A DNA stretch of 64,000 nucleotides, from NCBI GenBank assembly GCA_958295715.1, contig OY282371.1:248001-312000 (forward strand), in the 5' to 3' direction. The position numbers and the translations under genes are program-made. This document shows, one piece after another, positions 1 through 8,780 of this stretch (within the stretch, counting starts at the first letter, position 1; the number at the start of each line of letters is the position of its first letter). The stretch comes from an uncultured Dehalococcoidia bacterium (GTDB taxonomy: Bacteria; Chloroflexota; Dehalococcoidia; Lucifugimonadales; GCA-2712585). Below the pieces are notes generated by a model, which was not told where the DNA came from, did no database searches, and was given only the letters and a program-made list of their open reading frames with translations.

Positions 1-135
1 GAGCCGGACGCCCAGCGCCCGGTCCGACAGCAGCCTCTCCGACACGCCGCCGAGGGCGATGCAGGAGCGTTGAAGCGAGGTCAACTGGAGCTGGGGCAGG
101 CTGGCGTTCATCTCCTTGAGGCTAGACGGTCGCAT
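1..135 (-). CDS. 5' end of an unidentified gene (runs off the window)
   Basis: An open minus-strand frame starts at ATG 135 and leaves the left edge without a stop, giving about 45 residues that begin MRPSSLKEMNASLPQLQL. A second in-frame ATG lies at 111, but its AGGAG is directly adjacent, which is too close for a usual ribosome site. The frame lies 56 bp downstream of the FmdB-like gene on the same strand, so the two may be co-transcribed. The visible part matches no family I recognise, and no function is assigned. Confidence 0.4.
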   Translation of the reverse strand, partial: MRPSSLKEMNASLPQLQLTSLQRSCIALGGVSERLLSDRALGVRL

Positions 136-191
136 TATCCGGACAATTCAATAATAGGGCCGATGATAGGGCCGATGATGGGGCTGAGGCG

Positions 192-548
192 TTACGGCAG
201 GTCGTCGGAGTTGTCGTAATCATCCTCCAAGGCCTTTCCCGACTCCAGGTCCTCGACCATCTCCTCAAACTCCGGGGTAGACTCCTCCCCCATCTCCTTT
301 TGCATACGCCGCATCCAATCGGCCATAGCCCTGGGGTCCTCCCCGTCCAAGCCGTCAAGGTCATCGGAGTCGTAGGAGTCCTCCGAGCCCCCGCCGCGGG
401 AGCGGTGGACGGCGAACCGCGATATGAGCCGGGATAGGTCGGCGCTGCCGCACCGGTCGCATACAGGCGCGTCGTCCCGTCCCGCCGCTCTGACAAGCAC
501 GGTTACCCGGCGGCGACAGTTTTGGCACCGGTATTCAAAGATTGGCAT
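192..548 (-). CDS. FmdB-family zinc ribbon protein
   Basis: The 118-aa product starts MPIFEYRCQNC, the usual opening of the FmdB/CxxC_CXXC_SSSS family. Two CxxC knuckles (Cys8/Cys11 and Cys30/Cys33) form the expected small zinc ribbon. The tail is long, acidic and low in complexity (Gly/Ser, then Asp/Glu-rich), which is common in the family. FmdB was named for a regulatory gene near formamidase, but most members have no proven function; nucleic-acid or protein binding is inferred. No amidase gene is next to it here, so a link with amide metabolism is not supported. Confidence 0.85.
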   Translation of the reverse strand: MPIFEYRCQNCRRRVTVLVRAAGRDDAPVCDRCGSADLSRLISRFAVHRSRGGGSEDSYDSDDLDGLDGEDPRAMADWMRRMQKEMGEESTPEFEEMVEDLESGKALEDDYDNSDDLP

Positions 549-631
549 GGGTTGGAGGCGCGTTTAGTCAATGGCTGGGGGTATTTTAACACACGGCGGG
601 GGTAAGTGAGTAATGGCCGGGCCGGTTCTGC

Positions 632-1012
632 TCAGGACGCCGGCGGCCCTTCAATGGCGTTTTGCAGGTGGCGTAGGGCCTTGACCCTGCCGCCGCGGTC
701 CATCTCCACGGAGACCAGGTCGATGCGCCACTGGGCCGCCGGGGTTTGGCGCTCCTCCAAGTAGGTCTCCGCCGCGGCGATGAGCCGCTGGGCCTTGGCC
801 TTGGTCACCGACTCCTCGGGGGAGCCGTAGGAGTGGCTGCGGCGGGTCTTCACCTCCACAAACACCAGGAAGTCGCCGTTGCGGGCCACAATGTCCACCT
901 CTCCCCACCGGCAACGGTAGTTGGTCTCGATAATCCGGTAGCCGGCGCCGCCCAGGTATTCCAAGGCCCGCCTCTCCCCCAGGGAGCCTAGGCGGCTTCT
1001 GCCGGTGGGCAC
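632..1012 (-). CDS. yraN: YraN/UPF0102 family putative endonuclease
   Basis: This 126-aa protein has the complete UPF0102 pattern: an N-terminal G-x-x-G-E-x-x-A helix (LGSLGERRALEYL), then the PD-(D/E)XK-like core GEVDIVARNGDFLVFVEVKTR with the expected Asp and Glu-x-Lys. The family resembles Holliday-junction resolvases, but its activity is poorly established. The start is GTG at 1012, inside the last 25 bp of rnhB, so the two genes are translationally coupled. YraN next to RNase HII is a widely conserved gene order, which supports both calls. Confidence 0.9.
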   Translation of the reverse strand: MPTGRSRLGSLGERRALEYLGGAGYRIIETNYRCRWGEVDIVARNGDFLVFVEVKTRRSHSYGSPEESVTKAKAQRLIAAAETYLEERQTPAAQWRIDLVSVEMDRGGRVKALRHLQNAIEGPPAS

Positions 1013-1650
1013 TTCGGGGCCTTGCGGTGAATTTCTTGGGCCTGCCTGACGGGGGCGAAGGAGAGGCGGTGGATGGATGACGGCCCCAACCGGCGGAGGC
1101 TTTCCAGGTGGACACGGGTCCCGTAGCCCTTGTGCAGGTGGAATCCGTAGCCGGGGCAGAGGGCCGCAGCGTCCACCATGAGGCGGTCCCGGGCCACCTT
1201 GGCGGCAATCGATGCGGCGGCTATGGAGTAGGAGCGGCTGTCTCCCCCCATGACGGACGTGAAGGGCAGGTTGGCCTCCTTGAGGGGGAGGTAGTCGATG
1301 AGGAGGCGTTGGGGCGCTGAGGGCAGCCGTTCGACGGCCCTGACCATTGCCAGCTTGGTGGCGGCGACGATGCCGATGGCGTCTATCTCCGACGGGGCCG
1401 CGGCTCCTATGCCCACGGCCACGGCGCGGGCGTGAATCTCCCGGGCGGCCCCTTCCCGCCGGAGGGCGGTGAGCTTCTTGCTGTCGTTTACGCCTCGGAG
1501 CCAGGGTTCTGAGGGAAGCAGGTCCGGCGGCAGGATTACGGCGGCGGCCATGACGGGGCCGGCCAGGGCGCCCCGGCCCACCTCGTCAACGCCGGCTATC
1601 AGGAGGCTTCCCTCCCGGTGAAGCTCCCGTTCGATGTCAAGGGATGGCAT
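988..1650 (-). CDS. rnhB: Ribonuclease HII
   Basis: This 220-aa protein is of normal length for RNase HII, which cuts the RNA strand of RNA-DNA hybrids and starts removal of misincorporated ribonucleotides. The first catalytic pair is visible in GVDEVGRG (Asp22, Glu23), the third acid in LLIDYLP and the fourth in KVARDRLM, making the DEDD metal site. The HKGYGT substrate motif is also present. The gene overlaps mnmA upstream by 14 bp and yraN downstream by 25 bp, so it is the middle gene of a tightly packed minus-strand operon. Confidence 0.95.
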   Translation of the reverse strand: MPSLDIERELHREGSLLIAGVDEVGRGALAGPVMAAAVILPPDLLPSEPWLRGVNDSKKLTALRREGAAREIHARAVAVGIGAAAPSEIDAIGIVAATKLAMVRAVERLPSAPQRLLIDYLPLKEANLPFTSVMGGDSRSYSIAAASIAAKVARDRLMVDAAALCPGYGFHLHKGYGTRVHLESLRRLGPSSIHRLSFAPVRQAQEIHRKAPKCPPAEAA

Positions 1651-2782
1651 TGCCCGCCGCGGCGCCGGTGGTCTGCGCCGCCGTTGGTCCTTCAGGCGTC
1701 CGGACGATGCGCCCGCCGCCCAGGACCTCCTGACCCCGGTAGAAAACCGCCGCCTGACCCGGCGTTACGGCCCTCTGCGGCTCGTCGAATCTGACGAGGG
1801 CGTCGGGGCCGCGGGGGTGGAGGGTGGCGGCGACCGGCTCCGACTTGTAGCGTATCTTGACGGATACCCGGACGCCTTGGGGCGGCTCTAGGCCGGAGGG
1901 GTAGTTGGCCCCGGAGACCCAGAGGTCCCTTCGATAGAGCTCCGGCTCCGGGCCGACGGTGACGTCGCCGGTTCCGGGGTTGATGTCCGTCACGTAAAGG
2001 GGGATGGGGGAGGAGAGGCCCAAGCCCCGTCGCTGGCCCACGGTGTAAAACTCAATGCCGCGGTGGGTTCCCACCTCGGCGCCGTCGGAGGCCACCAGGC
2101 GGCCGGGCTTGGGGGTGACGCGCTTCTTCAGGAAGTCGCGGTAGTCGCCCATGGGTATGAAACAAATCTCCTGGCTGTCGGGCTTATCCGCGTTGGGGAA
2201 GCCGGCGTTCCGCGCCAACTCCCGTATCTCCTCCTTGGGACGCCATCCCACGGGCATGAGGGTGTGGGAAAGCTGGCTCTGGGTCATGCCGTAGAGGACG
2301 TAGGACTGGTCCTTGGCGGCGTCGGCGCCGGTGAGGAGGCGGTATCCTTCCTGCCCATGCAGGATGCGGGCGTAGTGACCCGTGGCCACGTAGGCGGCCC
2401 CCAGGAAGTGGGCGCGCTGGAGGAGGAAGGAGAATTTTATCCTGTCGTTGCAGGCGATGCAGGGGTGGGGGGTGCCGCCCCGCTGGTACTCGGCCACGAA
2501 GTAGTCGATGACGTGGGACTTGAACTCCCGCTGGAGGTTTAAGACGTAGTGGGGCGCTCCCAGGATTTCGCAGACGCGGCGGGCGTCCTCCACGTCGTCC
2601 ACGGCGCAGCAACCCTTGTAGTAGGCGGGGAGGGTCTTTTCCTCAATGTTGAAGAGGCGCATGGTGACCCCGATGACCTGGTAGCCCTCTCGCTTGAGCA
2701 GGAGGGCAGCCACGGAGGAGTCGACGCCGCCGCTCATGGCCACAATGACCTTGCGGGGGTTGAGTCCGTCGATGCTGTTCAT
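1637..2782 (-). CDS. mnmA: tRNA-specific 2-thiouridylase MnmA
   Basis: MnmA puts sulfur on U34 of tRNA-Lys, -Glu and -Gln. The 381-aa product has the ATP PP-loop SGGVDSS at residues 17-23, the first catalytic cysteine in HPCIACN and the persulfide-forming cysteine in SQEICFI, plus the family motifs KDQSYVLYG and GQRRGLG. The ATG at 2782 is chosen because homology begins a few residues later; a longer frame from 2821 adds 13 unconserved residues. No strong Shine-Dalgarno precedes either start. It is the first gene of the MnmA-RNase HII-YraN operon. Confidence 0.94.
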   Translation of the reverse strand: MNSIDGLNPRKVIVAMSGGVDSSVAALLLKREGYQVIGVTMRLFNIEEKTLPAYYKGCCAVDDVEDARRVCEILGAPHYVLNLQREFKSHVIDYFVAEYQRGGTPHPCIACNDRIKFSFLLQRAHFLGAAYVATGHYARILHGQEGYRLLTGADAAKDQSYVLYGMTQSQLSHTLMPVGWRPKEEIRELARNAGFPNADKPDSQEICFIPMGDYRDFLKKRVTPKPGRLVASDGAEVGTHRGIEFYTVGQRRGLGLSSPIPLYVTDINPGTGDVTVGPEPELYRRDLWVSGANYPSGLEPPQGVRVSVKIRYKSEPVAATLHPRGPDALVRFDEPQRAVTPGQAAVFYRGQEVLGGGRIVRTPEGPTAAQTTGAAAGNAIP

Positions 2783-3359
2783 GGCTAGGCCAGCGTAGCA
2801 CAAGGGGCGCAGGCCGTTCAACGTGGCGCGCCGCGCCGTCTTGCTTGGCCGTGGCCGCCCTCCCTCCCGTCATTCCCGCCACGCCTTCCCTCCCGCCCTT
2901 CCCGCGAAGGCGGGAATCCATCCCCCGTTGCGCCGGGGCAACCGCGCCACGAAGCCAGCAAACCCCGCCGCCCTCTCCGTCATTCCCGTGAAAACGGGAA
3001 TCCAGGAAGCCCACAATCCAGGACCAGCGCTCTTCAAAGCCAAAACGGGAGCGCGCGCCGATGTCCGGTTGCCCCGGCCTAATGGAGGGGAGAAGATGGA
3101 TTCCCGCCTGCGCGGGAATGACGGATAAGAGGGCCGGAAGCCAAAACCCCCAACGCAGAACCGCCGCTCTTCAAAACTTAAGTGGGCGCACGCGCCCTTC
3201 CCGCCTGCACGGGAATGACGGAAAAGAGGGCGGGAATGACGCGAGGGATGGCGTCGTGGCCGCGGGACTGACGGCTGCTCGGTTCCCCCCGGTTCCGGCC
3301 CCGGTTGCATAGCGGGGAACAAGTCCTTAAGCTTGACGGAGAAAGGCAGGGTGACGGTT
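2783..3359. repeat. Gene-free spacer with dispersed palindromes
   Basis: No gene is supported here. The spacer holds at least four hairpin palindromes of the window-wide family, near 2896-2925, 2977-3005, 3095-3125 and 3205-3230, in both orientations. The core GCTCTTCAAAACTTAAGTGG with a GGGCGCACGCGCCC-like palindrome lies at 3165-3205, so the right half is one composite element. Peptides read here (RHSRENGNPG, WIPACAGMT) are translations of the palindrome, not proteins. Confidence 0.8.
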
Positions 3360-4490
3360 ATGGCTAAAGGCGGGTTCAAGGTGGCGGACAGCGACATGCA
3401 CGTCATGGAGCCTCACGACCTTTGGCAGCGTTACATCGCCCCGGAGTTCAGGGGCCGGGCCCCCGTCTTTGAGGGCGACCCGCTGAGCCAGGGTTTCGCC
3501 AACCGGTGGCGGGTGGAGGGCAGGGTGTTTCCCGCCCATTCTGAGACCAAGGCCCGCACCGAGAGCTTGGCGGGCCGCCACGACCTCATCACTGACCGGT
3601 TCGCCGAGGCGCGGGCCCGGCGGTTCGACGCGCCGTCGCAGCTGGAGGCCCTGGAGGTGGAGGGAATCGACGTGGCCGTCCTCTTTCGCACCTTCGGCGC
3701 CCACGTCATAGCCCTTGACGGCATGGATGGCGACCTGGCCGCGGCCATCTGCCGGGCCTTCAACGACTGGCTGGCCGACTTCTGCGCCGCCGACCCGTCG
3801 CGGCTGAGGGTGGCCGCTCAGATGCCGATGCAGGACGTTGACAAGGCCGTTTCCGAGGCGCGTAGGGTCGTTAAGGACCTGGGCGCGGCGGCCCTCGTCC
3901 TGCCCTCCAATCCGGTGAACCGGCGGCCCTGGTACGACCCGTACTACGAGGGTCTTTGGGCCGAGGCCGAGGCCCTAAACGTCCCCATCTGCTTTCACGG
4001 CATCCACGGGGCCTACCAGCAGCATATCGGCAACAGGTTCCTCGACTCCTTCGTGGTCGCCCACGCCGCCACCCACCCCATGGAGTTGATGATGGACCTG
4101 GCCGGCATGATCTGCGGCGGCGTCCTGGAGCGTCATCCCAATCTGCGTGTGGGTTTTTTGGAAGGAAATTGCAGCTGGCTTCCCTGGTGGCTCTGGCGCC
4201 TCGACGAGGAGTGCGAGAAGTTCGGCCCCTGGGAGAGCGCCAAGCTGTCCTGCCGCCCCACGGACTACTTCAAGCGTCAGGGCTTCGCCTCCGTTGACGT
4301 GGACGAGGGCCTGGCTTCCCACACGGTGGACATCCTGGGGGACGACAACCTGGTGCTGTCCACCGACTATCCCCACCACGACTCATCCTACCCCCACGCC
4401 TTGGATATTTTTCTGGATATGGACGAGTTCAGCCGGGAGTCGAAGAGGAAGATTTTGTGGGACAATTGCGTCCGACTTTATAACCTGTAG
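3360..4490 (+). CDS. Amidohydrolase family TIM-barrel protein (ACMSD-like)
   Basis: The 376-aa protein belongs to the amidohydrolase_2 family (COG2159), which includes ACMSD-type decarboxylases and metal-dependent hydrolases. Visible landmarks are VADSDMHVMEP at the N-terminus (the metal-binding strand is D-x-H in place of H-x-H), FHGIHG and HAATHPMELMMD mid-protein, EGNCSWLPWWLWRLDE, and the C-terminal STDYPHHDSSYP with the metal-ligand Asp. ATG 3360 is preferred over an upstream TTG at 3333 because homology starts at once. Such genes occur in many copies in SAR202-type genomes; the substrate is unknown. Confidence 0.85.
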   Translation: MAKGGFKVADSDMHVMEPHDLWQRYIAPEFRGRAPVFEGDPLSQGFANRWRVEGRVFPAHSETKARTESLAGRHDLITDRFAEARARRFDAPSQLEALEVEGIDVAVLFRTFGAHVIALDGMDGDLAAAICRAFNDWLADFCAADPSRLRVAAQMPMQDVDKAVSEARRVVKDLGAAALVLPSNPVNRRPWYDPYYEGLWAEAEALNVPICFHGIHGAYQQHIGNRFLDSFVVAHAATHPMELMMDLAGMICGGVLERHPNLRVGFLEGNCSWLPWWLWRLDEECEKFGPWESAKLSCRPTDYFKRQGFASVDVDEGLASHTVDILGDDNLVLSTDYPHHDSSYPHALDIFLDMDEFSRESKRKILWDNCVRLYNL

Positions 4491-4506
4491 GGCGGGGGGA
4501 CGGACG

Positions 4507-6141
4507 ATGCAGCAGGGCGTTGGGGCGATGGCCGGTCTGGGCGAATATCTGCCGCGGGTTGAGGCCGCTCTCCGGGACATTCACGACCGGGACGCGGTCA
4601 AGCGCGTGTGGGCCAAGGACCATACCCTTTGGAAACCCGACCCCACGGAGATAACCGACCGCTTGGGCTGGCTGACGGTCACCGGCGCGATGCGGGGGCA
4701 GTTGGCGCGGCTGGAAGGGTTGGCCGAGGAGATACGCGGCGCCGGATACCGCCACGTGGTGGTGGCGGGCATGGGCGGCAGCGTCTTCGGCCCGGAGGCG
4801 TTGCGGCAGATAATCGGCTCCGGCCTCGGCTGCCCGGAACTCATCGTGTTGGACTCCACCGTCCCGGCCTGGGCGCGGGCCGTCATCCAAAGGATTGACC
4901 CGCGGAGAACGCTGTTCCTCATATCCTCCAAGTCGGGCGGCACCCTGGAGACCCTCTGCTTTTACAGGCGCTTCAGAACCCTTGTGGAGGAGAGCGTTGG
5001 CCGGGCGGCGGCGGGAGATAGATTCGTGGCCATAACCGACCCGGGAACCCCGTTGGAGAGGCTGGCCCAGGAGCAGGGGTTCAGGGAAGCGCTGCTGAAC
5101 CCGGAGGACGTTGGCGGCCGCTATTCGGTGCTGTCCCTCTTCGGCCTGGCGCCGGCGGTCCTGACCGGCATTGACGCCGCGCGGCTCATGGACCGGGCCG
5201 ACGCCATGCGGGAGCGGTGCGGCCCCGATGTCCCGGCGCGGGAGAACGCCGGCGCATGGCTGGGCGCGGTCATGGGCAGTCTGGCCCTCGCGGGCTGCGA
5301 CAAGCTAACCCTGGTCACCTCGCCGGCCGTTGAGAGCTTCGGCCTCTGGGTGGAGCAGATGCTCTCTGAAAGCCTCGGCAAGGAGGGCAAAGGGGTCGTG
5401 CCTGTGGCGGGGGAGCCGCCGGCGGCCCCGGAGCGGTACGGCGGGGACAGGCTTTTCGTGTTCCTGCGGCTCCGGGACGACGACAACGCCGCGGTGGACG
5501 CGCGCATGAAGGCCATAGCCGCCTCCGGGCGTCCGTGGCTGCGGCTGGAAATGGAAGACCGGTACGACCTGGGCGCCGAGTTCTATCGCTGGGGGTTCGC
5601 TACGGCCGTCGCTGGCGCCCTTCTGGGTGTGCACCCCTTCGACCAGCCCAACGTCCAGCAGGCCAAGGACATGACGAACGCGGCCCTCGCCGAGTACAGG
5701 GCAACGGGCCGGCTTCCCCGCGGAGAGGCGGGCCCATCGCCGTCGGAAATGCTGGCCGAGGCAAAGGCGGGGAACTACGCGTCCATCATGGTCTACGCCC
5801 TCCGGACGCCGGAGATGGACCGGGCCCTCTGCATCCTCCGCCGGCGGATACTGGAGCGGCACGGCCTCCCGGTGGCTATGGGCTACGGGCCGCGCTATCT
5901 CCACTCCACGGGCCAGATGCACAAGGGCGGGCCTGCCACCGGCCTGTATCTACAGATAACCACCGGCCACGGCCACGACCTGGAGATTCCTGGAGAGGAT
6001 TTCAGCTTTGGAACCTTAGCCGACGCGCAGGCCCTCGCGGACCTGAAGGCCCTCCGCGCCTTGGGCCGGCCCGTGGCCGGGATTCACCTGGACGCGGTGG
6101 ACGAGGCGTCCCTCAACCGGTTGGCTGAAACGCCGGTCTAG
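4507..6141 (+). CDS. pgi: Glucose-6-phosphate isomerase
   Basis: This 544-aa enzyme of glycolysis and gluconeogenesis interconverts glucose-6-P and fructose-6-P. The two SIS sugar-phosphate lobes are visible: GMGGSVFGPEALR and SSKSGGTLETL in the first, the ESFGLWVEQMLSESLGKEGKG and HPFDQPNVQQAK stretches later. It resembles the isomerase half of transaldolase-isomerase fusions; no transaldolase is attached here. ATG 4507 is taken as the start; the frame is open much further upstream, but that part lies inside the amidohydrolase gene. Its TAG stop shares the tetranucleotide CTAG with the convergent lipoprotein gene. Confidence 0.9.
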   Translation: MQQGVGAMAGLGEYLPRVEAALRDIHDRDAVKRVWAKDHTLWKPDPTEITDRLGWLTVTGAMRGQLARLEGLAEEIRGAGYRHVVVAGMGGSVFGPEALRQIIGSGLGCPELIVLDSTVPAWARAVIQRIDPRRTLFLISSKSGGTLETLCFYRRFRTLVEESVGRAAAGDRFVAITDPGTPLERLAQEQGFREALLNPEDVGGRYSVLSLFGLAPAVLTGIDAARLMDRADAMRERCGPDVPARENAGAWLGAVMGSLALAGCDKLTLVTSPAVESFGLWVEQMLSESLGKEGKGVVPVAGEPPAAPERYGGDRLFVFLRLRDDDNAAVDARMKAIAASGRPWLRLEMEDRYDLGAEFYRWGFATAVAGALLGVHPFDQPNVQQAKDMTNAALAEYRATGRLPRGEAGPSPSEMLAEAKAGNYASIMVYALRTPEMDRALCILRRRILERHGLPVAMGYGPRYLHSTGQMHKGGPATGLYLQITTGHGHDLEIPGEDFSFGTLADAQALADLKALRALGRPVAGIHLDAVDEASLNRLAETPV

Positions 6142-7085
6142 GGGCCGGCTAGAAGCTCCTCCAAGGCCTCCTCTAACTCCTCGCGGGTAACCAGCCCCTC
6201 AAAGCGGGCGGCCACCCGTCCTGATTGGTCTACGAGAAAGACCCACGGCTCGCTGGGGAGCCGCCACTCGGTGAAGGCCGGCGTTGGGACCAGCCTGCCC
6301 TCGGTCCTGGCGACGTTCAGGTCCCACGGCTCCACGTGGATGAAGTTGACCCTTTCCGAGTAGCCGCCCTGCACGGCTATCACCTGGTCCAGCACGGGGC
6401 CGCATATCCTGCTGGCGCAGAACATGGGCGCGCTCCACACCACCACAAAGGGCCTTCTCAACTCGATGGCGTCGGCGATGGAGAGGCGGTGCATGTTGGT
6501 GGGAGGGACGTGGCTGTCAATCTCAGCGACGTTGGCCACGTCATCCACGGTGAGGGTGCGTGTGGGTGGGGCCGGTTCCCCCACGCCGGGGGCCGATGGC
6601 TTGGGCAGCACGTTGAAGGCCAACTCCCCCGCCGTGGGCCGCTCTCCCGCGCCGGTGACGATGGAGAACCGGGCCGCCCACACGCCGGCGGTCTGGAAGT
6701 CCGCGGCGTCCACAACGTACTGGCCCCGGACCTCCGCGTGTTCGTGGACTAACCCATCATCGTGGAGGTGGGGCGTCACGCCCTCGGCCTCTCGGTACCG
6801 GGCCTCGTGGCTGGACCGGAACTCCCGCTCGGCTCCGTTGAGGGCGAAGAAGTCCACCGTCACCTCGGCGCCGCGCAGGGGTTCCCCCGCCAGCGACGAC
6901 AGGGCGAAGGGGAACCGGTTCTCTCCCAATACGAACTCCGTTGCCCCGGAGAAGGAGTTGTACTCCGGCCTCGGCGGGAGCCCGGCCCCCGGCGCGCCGT
7001 TGGGACGGCAGGCCGCCATCCCAACGGAAAGGCTGAGGAGGGCGGAGAGGGCCAGGAGCCAAAGGGCCCAGGCTTTTGGGCGCAT
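6138..7085 (-). CDS. Lipoprotein with thioredoxin-like domain
   Basis: The 315-aa product starts MRPKAWALWLLALSALLSL and has a lipobox (GMAAC), so it is probably a membrane-anchored extracytoplasmic lipoprotein. The middle is a beta-rich region (about residues 45-180). The C-terminal third has a thioredoxin-like fold, with VVVWSAPMFCASRICGPV holding a CX4C pair in place of the usual CXXC, and ends WVFLVDQSGRVAARFEG, as in TlpA-type proteins. A redox or copper-delivery role is inferred only. An alternative ATG lies at 7103. The stop overlaps pgi by the 4-bp CTAG in convergent orientation. Confidence 0.75.
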   Translation of the reverse strand: MRPKAWALWLLALSALLSLSVGMAACRPNGAPGAGLPPRPEYNSFSGATEFVLGENRFPFALSSLAGEPLRGAEVTVDFFALNGAEREFRSSHEARYREAEGVTPHLHDDGLVHEHAEVRGQYVVDAADFQTAGVWAARFSIVTGAGERPTAGELAFNVLPKPSAPGVGEPAPPTRTLTVDDVANVAEIDSHVPPTNMHRLSIADAIELRRPFVVVWSAPMFCASRICGPVLDQVIAVQGGYSERVNFIHVEPWDLNVARTEGRLVPTPAFTEWRLPSEPWVFLVDQSGRVAARFEGLVTREELEEALEELLAGP

Positions 7086-7096
7086 GTATCGAAGTG

Positions 7097-7380
7097 GCGG
7101 CATGTTGGCGGCGCTCGTCCGGCGGGGCCTTGATTGGAATGTGATTGGGATGAAATTGGGGTGAAACGGCGGGGGCTGTCCGGGCGCCGCTTCTGCGGAA
7201 AGTATAGGGTTGGAGCCGCCACTTTGGAAAGACCCGCAGGGCATCCAATTGAAATTGCCGCGTTCCCTCCACTAAAATTGAAGGCCGTGGCCGTGGAGCC
7301 GGCCCTGCGCGCCTTTCCCCCTCCGTCATTCCCGTGAAAACGGGAATCCATCCCCACTTACATCCAAAACCAAGGCCCCA
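7097..7380. repeat. Long direct repeat, copy A
   Basis: About 284 bp here are repeated almost base for base at 7591-7877 (offset 494 bp) and in part at 8100-8195. The copy begins with GCGGCATGTTGGCGG, so it includes the upstream ATG (7103) of the lipoprotein gene, and ends in a dispersed palindrome at 7323-7350. On the minus strand it is the leader region of that gene. The copies differ by only a few substitutions, so the duplication is fairly recent. Confidence 0.85.
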
Positions 7381-8243
7381 GGGCCACCCCAGTCCCTCCC
7401 TCCCGCGATGGATTGAGACCTTAAGTCGGTCTGGCCGTAACAAGACTAGCTCTTCTGATGTTTCGCGCCTTTGTGTGATTGTCCTAACATAATAAAGGTT
7501 GGAAGATGGATTCCCGCCTTCGCGGGAATGACGGGAGGGGGGCGCGGGAATGACGGATAAGAGGGTGGGAATGACGGGAAAAGGACAAGCGCGGCATGTT
7601 GGCGGCGCGTGTCCGGCGGGGCCTTGATTGGAATGTGATTAGGATGAAATCGGGGTGAAACGGCGGGGGCTGTCCGGGCGCCGCTTCTGCCGAGAGTATA
7701 GGGTTGGAGCCGCCACTTTGGAAAGACCCGCAGGGCATCCAATTGAAATTGCCGCGTTCCCTCCACTAAAATTGAAAGCCGTGGCCGTGGAGTGGGCCCT
7801 ACGCGCCTTTCCCTCTCCGTCATTCCCGTGAAAACGGGAATCCATCCCCCCCTTACATCCAAAACCAACGCCCCAAGCCACGGCATAAACCCGTAGAGGC
7901 GTCCCTAGTGGTCGCTGCCCGCCCTTGGCGAGGGGGAGAAGATGGATTCCCGCCTACGCGGGAATGACGAGGGGGGGGGCGGGGCAGGAATGACGGAACA
8001 GGGGGTGGGAATCCAGAAGCCTCCAACCCAGAACCAACGCTCTTCAAAATATAAGTGGGCGCTCGCGCCCTTCCCGCCTGCGCGGGAATGACGGATAAGA
8101 GCCGCCACTTTGGAAAGACCCGCAGGGCATCCAATTGAAATTGCCGCGTTCCCTCCACTAGAATTGAAAGCCGTGGCCGTGGAGCCGGCCCTACGCCTTG
8201 GCTTGGGGCTGGAGGCTTTGGAGAAACCGCGGAGGTTGGTCAA
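7381..8243. repeat. Gene-free spacer with repeat copies B and C and palindromes
   Basis: No gene is supported between the lipoprotein leader and rpiB. Copy B of the long direct repeat spans about 7591-7877 and the partial copy C about 8100-8195. Dispersed palindromes lie at about 7507-7535, 7819-7846, 7940-7968 and 8068-8095. The core with GCTCTTCAAAATATAAGTGG and GGGCGCTCGCGCCC sits at 8037-8072. Open frames here are translations of repeats. Confidence 0.8.
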
Positions 8244-8780
8244 ATGGGGCTAACGGTGGCTGTCGGCGCCGACCACGGCGGTTGGCGTCTGAAGGAGGAG
8301 TTGGCCCCCTGGCTGCGAGGCCTGGGCTACCGGGTGGAGGACGTGGGGGCCTACGCCCTGGACCCCGACGACGACTTCCCTGACTTCGCCCACCGGGTGG
8401 CCCAGTCGGTGGCCTCCGGCGCGGCCTGGCGGGGGGTGGTGGTGTGCGGCAGCGGCGTCGGGGCCTGCGTGGTTTCCAACAAGACGCCGGGGATACGGGC
8501 CTCCGTCTGCCACGACACCTACTCGGCGCGGCAGGGCGTGGAGCACGACGACATGAACGTGTTGTGCCTGGGCGCGCGGGTGGTCGGCGTAGAGTTGGCC
8601 CAAGAGGCGGTGGCGGCCTTCCTCAAGGCCCGCTTCATCGGCCGGGGCAAGTACCTGCGCCGCCTGAACAAGGTCCTGGCGGTGGAGGGGTCCTTTTTGA
8701 AGGAGGGCTTGAAGGAAGGCGCGACGGCCCCGCCGCGAGAAACGCCACAAGAAACAATGGAGGATGGTCATGGCCGCTGA
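8244..8780 (+). CDS. rpiB: RpiB/LacA/LacB family sugar-phosphate isomerase
   Basis: The 178-aa protein shows the RpiB opening VAVGADHGGWRLKEEL, the active-site cysteine loop VVCGSGVGACVVSNKTPGIR and the HDTYSARQGVEHDDMNVLCLG stretch. RpiB interconverts ribose-5-P and ribulose-5-P; some relatives act on allose-6-P or galactose-6-P. The usual length is about 150 aa, so the last 25 residues are an extension without obvious homology. The ROK gene starts inside the 3' end, which suggests a coupled sugar-phosphorylation and isomerisation pair; the actual sugar is not shown. Confidence 0.87.
   Translation: MGLTVAVGADHGGWRLKEELAPWLRGLGYRVEDVGAYALDPDDDFPDFAHRVAQSVASGAAWRGVVVCGSGVGACVVSNKTPGIRASVCHDTYSARQGVEHDDMNVLCLGARVVGVELAQEAVAAFLKARFIGRGKYLRRLNKVLAVEGSFLKEGLKEGATAPPRETPQETMEDGHGR

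Noticed and set aside
4147-4506. Longer start for glucose-6-phosphate isomerase
   Set aside because: The extra region lies in the amidohydrolase gene and encodes low-complexity Thr/Pro/Trp residues.
7200-7300. A tRNA-like structure in the long direct repeat
   Set aside because: GGAGGG and GGCGGCTCCAACC fragments recall tRNA arms, but no cloverleaf with an anticodon arm could be formed.
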